A stretch of DNA of 64,000 nucleotides, from contig CM038214.1 in assembly GCA_021442155.1 (NCBI GenBank), positions 310,837,001-310,901,000 of the forward strand, read 5' to 3'. The translations under genes and the position numbers were made by a program. This document shows, one piece after another, positions 58,993 to 64,000 of the stretch. Under the pieces are notes generated by a model. It saw nothing but the letters and a program-made list of their open reading frames with translations, was not told the DNA's origin and searched no databases. Source of the DNA: Cymbidium sinense (Eukaryota; Streptophyta; Magnoliopsida; Asparagales; Orchidaceae). Within the stretch, counting starts at the first letter, position 1, and every line of letters starts with the position of its first letter.

Positions 58993-59430
58993 TTAATAGA
59001 GAACAAATTTGTATTCAACATTTCTTATTTTTTATTTAACCAACCAAGTAGCATACCAAGTTTTCTAAGACATAAGCAATGATATAGATAAAAAATGAGC
59101 ATGCATAGAGCAAATAAAAAACCCATAGATGATTAAAACTATCTCTACTATAAAGACAGCTCGTAAGTGAGATCAAATCGATTTGTCGGTTTCTCCAGTT
59201 CCCATCAAAACCACCACCACCTCTCGAGTAGCGAGATCCACCATCATATCCCTGATCTATCCCTCCACGACCAGAATGGCTATAACCTCTGTCGTACCTC
59301 CTACCTCCATAACCACCACTGCTCCTACCACTAGCTTTGTATCCACTAGCACCTCTAGATCCCCACCACCCAGCTTCCCTTTGCCACTCCAAGATCTAGA
59401 TTGAGAGTTGCCGATCAGGTTCTTCCCATT
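58993..59430 (-). pseudogene. glycine-rich RNA-binding protein exon 2 + 3' UTR fragment, copy 13
   Basis: The exon boundary is at 59,430, reading Asn-Gly-Lys-Asn-Leu-Ile-Gly before frame loss (the Asp-Gly-Arg-Asn-Ile-Thr segment is partly deleted). The C-terminal half is very well preserved: Ser-Gly-Gly-Tyr-Gly-Gly-Arg-Arg, Gly-Tyr-Asp-Gly-Gly-Ser-Arg-Tyr-Ser-Arg-Gly-Gly-Gly-Gly, then Asp-Gly-Asn-Trp-Arg-Asn. This is the canonical end of plant GRPs, after which the stop codon is lost. A 118-codon open frame (59,036-59,392) spans it. It is still a fragment without an RRM. Confidence 0.84.
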
Positions 59431-59666
59431 ATTAGGTTTAGGCTTAGGTTTAGTTTAGATTTATGTTTAGGTTTATTAGGTTTTAGGTTTAGGTTTATTT
59501 TTATATTTATTTAGTTTCTTTAGGTTTAGGTTTAGGGTTTAGGATTCAAGGTTTAGTGTTAGGGTTTAGGGTTTATAGGGGTATGTGGTTGGGGTTTAGG
59601 GTTAGGTTTAGGGTTTAGGGTTTTTTAGTGTTTAGGCTTTAGGGTTTAGGGTATTTAGGGTTTAGG
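59431..59666 (+). repeat. post-exon leader and TTTAGGG tract
   Basis: The conserved leader (TTTATTAGGTTTTAGG, then TATTTATTTAGTTTCTTTAGG) and a TTTAGGG tract end at TTTAGGGTTTAGGG. The poly(A) tail of LINE copy 4 follows immediately. Confidence 0.9.
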
Positions 59667-61463
59667 GTTTTTTTTTGGAAACCCCATGTAGGGAGAATTT
59701 TATTGCCACAAAAAGAGGGTTACAAGGTCCTTAACTGGGAATAAACTCCATAACTACTACTCAAAGAGCTACAATGCCAGAGAGTAAATCCCTATCTACA
59801 ACCAAAAAAGCAAAATAAAAAATAAAGGAAGCAAAAGATACAAATTGATTAACATAGATAAGCCAATGAATAGATCCAAAAAGCTCTTGATGAGAAAATG
59901 CATGATACTAGGGAGCAAACCCAAGAGAACAAGAGAAATGCACGCAAGAGAAAAGAGAAGTGCATCCAAAAAATGAAGATAGAAATTAGAATAGTATAAA
60001 GAAAGTGAAAAGTGAGAAATAACCGAGGAAATTATGGAGAAGTGTGAGAAAGAAGGCTCAGGCTCAGTCACACCAAATTGGGGCAGATGCAAATATGAGC
60101 ATCCAAATTTCAGCGAAAGGGTTACATCACAAGAGCTACTACCAAACCAAGAAGGAGTGAAACCATCACAACCATCATAGCCTACAAACCTGTGAGAAGA
60201 AAGCAACCATTTGTTGAAGGTTTTATGGGCCTTATGCGAAACCTAAATAAAGCTATATATATATAGAAAGGAGATAGAAAGAGAAAGATAAGGGGTCCCA
60301 TGCAAGAAAATTATCATCAATATAGTCACCATAGTATGAGAATCCCTATACATATGAGAATGAGCCATCTTTGCTAATCCCTTTAAAACCATAGCTAAGA
60401 GTATAATTAGGCCAGATAAAAACCCACCATAGTAGAAAAGTAAACATTGAAATCTAAGCAAATCAATGAGCCAAACATATGAGACATATATGAAACTTTG
60501 CCGAGAGTGAGTATAGTCTAAAAGAAACCCAATCATAATAAGCAATGTTAACAACCCCTTATTAATAACCATTGCAAAGTTAACAAAAGCAAGTGTAAAG
60601 CAAGGTAAGCCAAACCCAAATTCAACAAGTGATGCAAAGTCTAAGACCAAGGTTAGTGCAAAGAGATTAGTTGTACCAAAGCGGAAATATCAGATCCCAC
60701 CATAAACAACACCAAATAAAGACAAATAAAGATAATCCTAGAATAGTGCATAAAACTCGATAATCCAGATCAGCAAACAACCAAGATAAAGAAGACAAAA
60801 GACGAATGTCCATAAACCACCCATTCAGACAATGCATAAGATAATAACCAAGTAGATAGAAACATAATCACTGTGGATGCACAAGACTAACAACCAAGAT
60901 GGAAAAATAGCAGATATTAAGTAGTCCACATATATTAGGTGATAATACAATACACAAAGAAAAGACAAAAGAAACCCCATAAGTAGTTTGTTTGACATAG
61001 GACCCTAAAGTCCCATAATCGTAGATAAAATAACAAAATAATTATTGCACCCACCATAAGATAATCCAATATAAAATAGAGAAATATGTAGACACTTAGG
61101 GGTTCAAAGGAGAGCCAACAGAACTCAAAACCAAGACAACAAATAACCAAGATAACAAACAACCAAGACAAAGAATATGCCTATAAAGTCAGTCCTTCAA
61201 GATAAAGAAAAGAAGACCAGCAGTTAAGCCAACATCATTAGTAAAATAAGACTGGAAAGAAGATAAAAAGAAAATCCAATCCTGGAAGGAGAAAATAATA
61301 ATAATAACAAGGGTATAATAGTGTCTCTCCATACAGGTTGGGGAGATGAGATTAGCAAGAACAATTAGAAAAACCAAGGCAGCAAATAACCAATACAACA
61401 AATAACAGCCAAGACAGCAAATAATAGTTAGCTAACCATAGAAACACCCAATCATAATATACG
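59667..61463 (-). mobile_element. 5'-truncated L1-like LINE 3' UTR (copy 4)
   Basis: The T run at about 59,668-59,676 after perfect TTTAGGG is read as the poly(A) tail. The next 100 bp (GGAAACCCCATGTAGGGAG, TTTTATTGCCAC, GGGTTACAAGGTCCTTAA) match copies 1 and 3. The remaining 1.8 kb is 3' UTR only, aligning in words with 54,200-56,800 of copy 3 and carrying one unit of the internal repeat. The 5' break near 61,463 runs directly into TTTAG/TTTAGGG. Minus-strand Leu/Ile/Phe-rich frames (for example 59,796-60,206 and 60,243-60,650) are artefacts of composition. Confidence 0.85.
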
Positions 61464-61965
61464 TGTTTAGTCTTTAGGGTTTAGGTTTGTGTTTTAGTGT
61501 TTAGGGTCAACTAGGGTTGGGTTTAGGGTTTAGGGTTTAGGGTTTTTTAGGGTTTAGGGTTTAGGTTTGGAGGGTTTAGGGTTTGTGGGTTTGGTTTAGG
61601 TTTGGGTTTTTGGGGTTTTGGGGTTTTAGGCTTAATGGTTTGTCTTGGGGTTTAGGTTTAGATTTGAGTTTAGGGTTTAGGGTTTAGGGTTTAGGGTTTT
61701 ATTTATTTGTTTTTATTATTTTTAGATTAAGTAACCAGTAGGTTTAGGTTTCTTTAGTTTATTAAGTTTATTTTTTATTTATTTTAATTAATTTTAATAT
61801 ATATTTATATTTAGGATCAATCTTATTTTTATTTAATTTATTTTAGGTCTAGTTATTTTTGTTTAGATTTTCTATTTAGTTTATTTTTTAGGTTTAGGTT
61901 TAGGTTTAGGCTTATTTTATAGTTTAGTCTTATTTTTACTTTATTTTTTAGGTTTAGGGTTTAAT
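61464..61965 (+). repeat. last TTTAGGG tract and truncated A/T block
   Basis: A mixed TTTAGGG/TTTGGGG tract (to about 61,700) leads to an A/T block opening with AGATTAAGTAACCAGTAGG at about 61,722. The block is cut off after about 240 bp at 61,965 (TTTAGGGTTTAATTTGTC). This is the right edge of the telomere-like array in the window. Confidence 0.88.
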
Positions 61966-64000
61966 TTGTCAATTTTCTTAATTAAGTGAGCAATAAATCC
62001 CTAGAAAATTATAGGAGGCAGAGGTTATCCCATTAAATTAACCCACAAAATTTAGAATTAATTGCTCAAGTAATTAAAAGGTAATTAAGCTTATTAATTT
62101 TATAATTAAACCTTAATTAACTCTTAATTATTATTCAAAATTAGTTAAGATCATTTTTAATTAATTCTCCTGAAATACTTTTAAAATGAGTATTTATTGC
62201 ATTTTTTTATTTCTGATGTTTTATGATTTTTATGATTTCAATCATTAAAAAATGATTAATTAAACATAATTAAATCCTAATCTTGTTTGTGGCATGTGGC
62301 ACACTAATGCAGCGCACTTTCCATGTGGCACCGTGGGATTGGCTACTTAAAACTTATCCTACTCAGCACCTACGTGGCAGCAACGGACGTACTTTCTCAT
62401 CCACCATCCGATCTAAGATCAAAAGTTAGATTGGATAGCTACGATTAATCCCACGCTTAATAGGATTAAATTAGATCGATCTAACGGATCTAATCACAAC
62501 CGTCCATTTTGATCACATGGAACAAGTGGTGCATGATATAACATCAGTTAAGTGAGGGAGAATGGAGTCTGTTTTCCATTACTCACTTGATCCAAGCTTA
62601 CCCGATCTTGGATCAACTTTAGAAGGATCCTACACCTTCACGACATCGATCACAGGGGATCCAACGGTCAAGATCACACGAGATGCAAGTTTTCTTCAAA
62701 AAGCTCTAACCCATTTTTTCCTAAGGAAGCATTTTGAGCTCAAGACCGGTGGCACAATTGAAGAAGCTTCATCTAGAGATGAAGCCCCGGAGAATTGGAT
62801 CAATTTCTTGATGTTCATTAAGAAGGCCATGAACAAAACATTTGAAGCTCATCTTTGATCGAAGTCCCACCTTCGATGCTCGAGAAGCTTGAGAGATGAT
62901 TTATTCTTACTCGACAAGGCCTAAGGAAGGTGCGTGCAAAATTAATTTGAGTTTTATGGAGAAATGGGGAAGTTAGGTCAAAAATGGGAGTTTCTTCTTT
63001 CGGGACAGACGGGAATGGCATTTTCTGATCGAGGGATGAGCTTGGGAGCTTAGGGAATGGCTCTAGTGGCTCATCTTTAGTAGCTAGGGCTCTAAAGAGA
63101 GATATGTGTGTGTGTTTGAGTGGAAATGAGAGGGTGTATACCCCCCTTCATCTTAATCAGATGGTGGGATTAGGTTTTAGCTTCTAGTGGCTATCCCACC
63201 ATCTCGTGGGAGTCTGGGTGGAGGAGGAGGTGGTTGGCTTGGTTGGTTGAAGGTGTGAGAGGTGGCTACCAAGGAGGAATCATGGGTGTCCATGGGTTTC
63301 AAATGGGGGAGGGTGAGGTGATTTCACCTCCAATGGGTCATGGCCACCCAACCACCGGTTAGGTTAGTGTCCTAGGTGCCTAGTGGACCATTAGAGAGTC
63401 CCAAGTGGAAATGTCCACCACATGGGTGATTTGTCTCATGTGATGCCCTTGACCAAGGAGTAGAATGATCATTTGGCATTGGATTTGATTTAGGAAGATT
63501 TGAAATGAGCCAAAAGTGACCCAAATTTCAAGTCAATTGGAGTTGATTTGGTTGTTTGACTCAATTTGACTTATTTAGGTCAAATTGGATTAGTTGGGTC
63601 GGACCAATTGGTCATTGGGTCAAACCAAGGGTTGGGTCAAGTTCATATGATTAATTAGTTGTTTAATTGGTTTGGTTTATCTTGGCTTAGATTTGATTTT
63701 GGCTCATTTGAATTTATTTGGGTCAAATGTTAAGCCAATAATTTGACCAAATTGGCCAAATTGGCTTTTGGTTGTGTTGGTTTGGGTTTAGTTGACCAAT
63801 TAAAATTGATTGTAGGCTTTAATTTCAATTAATTTGGATTTGGTTTTGATTTTGGACAACTTGAACCTTTAGGTCAATTAGGTTTAATTGGGTCTAATCA
63901 TAGCTTTGGTCAAGTTCAACAATCAATTTGGAATGAACTTGAGCCATTGGTTGCAATCAATTTGGTTTATATTTTGATTTTAATTTGGTCTTTTAGGTGG
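61966..64000. other. non-array flank, unassigned
   Basis: Complex sequence replaces the array. It consists of an AATTAA-rich stretch (61,966-62,270), a mixed region with ATCC/GGATC words (62,280-62,900), a region of balanced composition with a TG microsatellite (about 63,105-63,116), and a region saturated with GGTCAA, TTGGTC and AATTGG words (63,480-64,000). The last pattern is seen in long non-coding parts of some plant LTR retrotransposons. I see no terminal repeats, primer-binding site or coding domain to prove this. A 12-bp inverted repeat lies at 63,159-63,170 and 63,193-63,204. Confidence 0.5.
62562..62858 (+). CDS. unrecognised 98-codon open frame
   Basis: The frame starts ATG-GAG and has normal amino-acid composition, unlike the low-complexity frames of the array. 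It has a Ser/Thr/Gly-rich first half, a Leu-Thr-His-Phe-Phe-Leu-Arg-Lys-His segment near residue 50, and an acidic then Lys/Phe-rich end, closing at TGA. I do not recognise the family, and no transmembrane or signal segment is visible. It may be a chance frame in a retroelement leader or LTR. Support is length and composition only. Confidence 0.22.
   Translation: MESVFHYSLDPSLPDLGSTLEGSYTFTTSITGDPTVKITRDASFLQKALTHFFLRKHFELKTGGTIEEASSRDEAPENWINFLMFIKKAMNKTFEAHL

Noticed and set aside
372..61965. Terminal telomere
   Set aside because: The heptamer is highly degenerate, alternates with A/T blocks and gene fragments, and complex sequence flanks both sides.
1..64000. CRISPR array, rRNA or tRNA genes, telomerase RNA template
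   Set aside because: Repeats are heptamer- or block-type without unique spacers. I saw no cloverleaf or rRNA-like segments. CCCTAAA on the minus strand is explained by the array itself.

Overview
This is a plant nuclear window, almost certainly angiosperm. The evidence is the Arabidopsis-type telomere heptamer TTTAGGG, a glycine-rich RNA-binding protein exon of the plant GRP7/8 type, and plant-style L1 LINEs in which a DUF4283-like segment, endonuclease, reverse transcriptase, zf-RVT and RNase H follow one another. I cannot name the species. I see no intact protein-coding gene, rRNA or tRNA. The window is a subtelomeric or interstitial telomere-like repeat block of about 61 kb, running from about 370 to 61,965. 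Bases 1-370 and 61,966-64,000 are flanking sequence of other kinds. The end of a chromosome is not in the window.

The block is a higher-order repeat, not simple decayed telomere. Three modules recur in a fixed order and orientation. (1) Degenerate TTTAGGG tracts. (2) A/T-rich blocks of about 0.2-0.9 kb built from TTTAGG, TTTAT and TTTTA words. These usually open with a marker close to AAATTAAGTAAAC followed by GGTAGGTTTAGG, and usually close with TTTTTAGC(TTTTTAGGG). (3) In 13 places, a fragment of a glycine-rich RNA-binding protein gene, always on the minus strand. It holds exon 2 (end of the RRM, the Gly-rich tail, and the Trp-Arg-Asn terminus) plus the 3' UTR. From 1.2 to 8 kb the units are about 1 kb and lack module 3. 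From 8 kb on, module 3 appears irregularly. In the right half (about 40-53 kb) the tracts include G+C-rich variants in which TTTAGGG turns into CCCAGGG/GGCCTAGGG.

Mobile elements interrupt the array. A decayed RTE-type LINE on the plus strand (about 10,456-13,452) splits one A/T block. Four L1-like LINE copies lie at about 25,848-34,285, 42,137-43,465, 54,187-58,682 and 59,667-61,463. All are on the minus strand, and each has its poly(A) end fused to the 3' side of a TTTAGG(G) run. The first still carries every protein domain in broken form and the others are 5'-truncated. An unclassified island at about 35,106-37,300 contains a 21-bp micro-repeat and a ~400-bp tandem repeat.

The shared polarity is the most interesting point. 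In all four L1-like copies the first cDNA strand would have been primed by the 3' end of the G-rich telomere-like strand, leaving oligo(A) on the same side and variable 5' truncation. That geometry resembles telomere-targeting or end-attaching retroelements known from insects and algae. It could also reflect duplication or chance, and the checks are given in the findings. Because the array is so low in complexity, some sequence variants may be base-calling or assembly artefacts.
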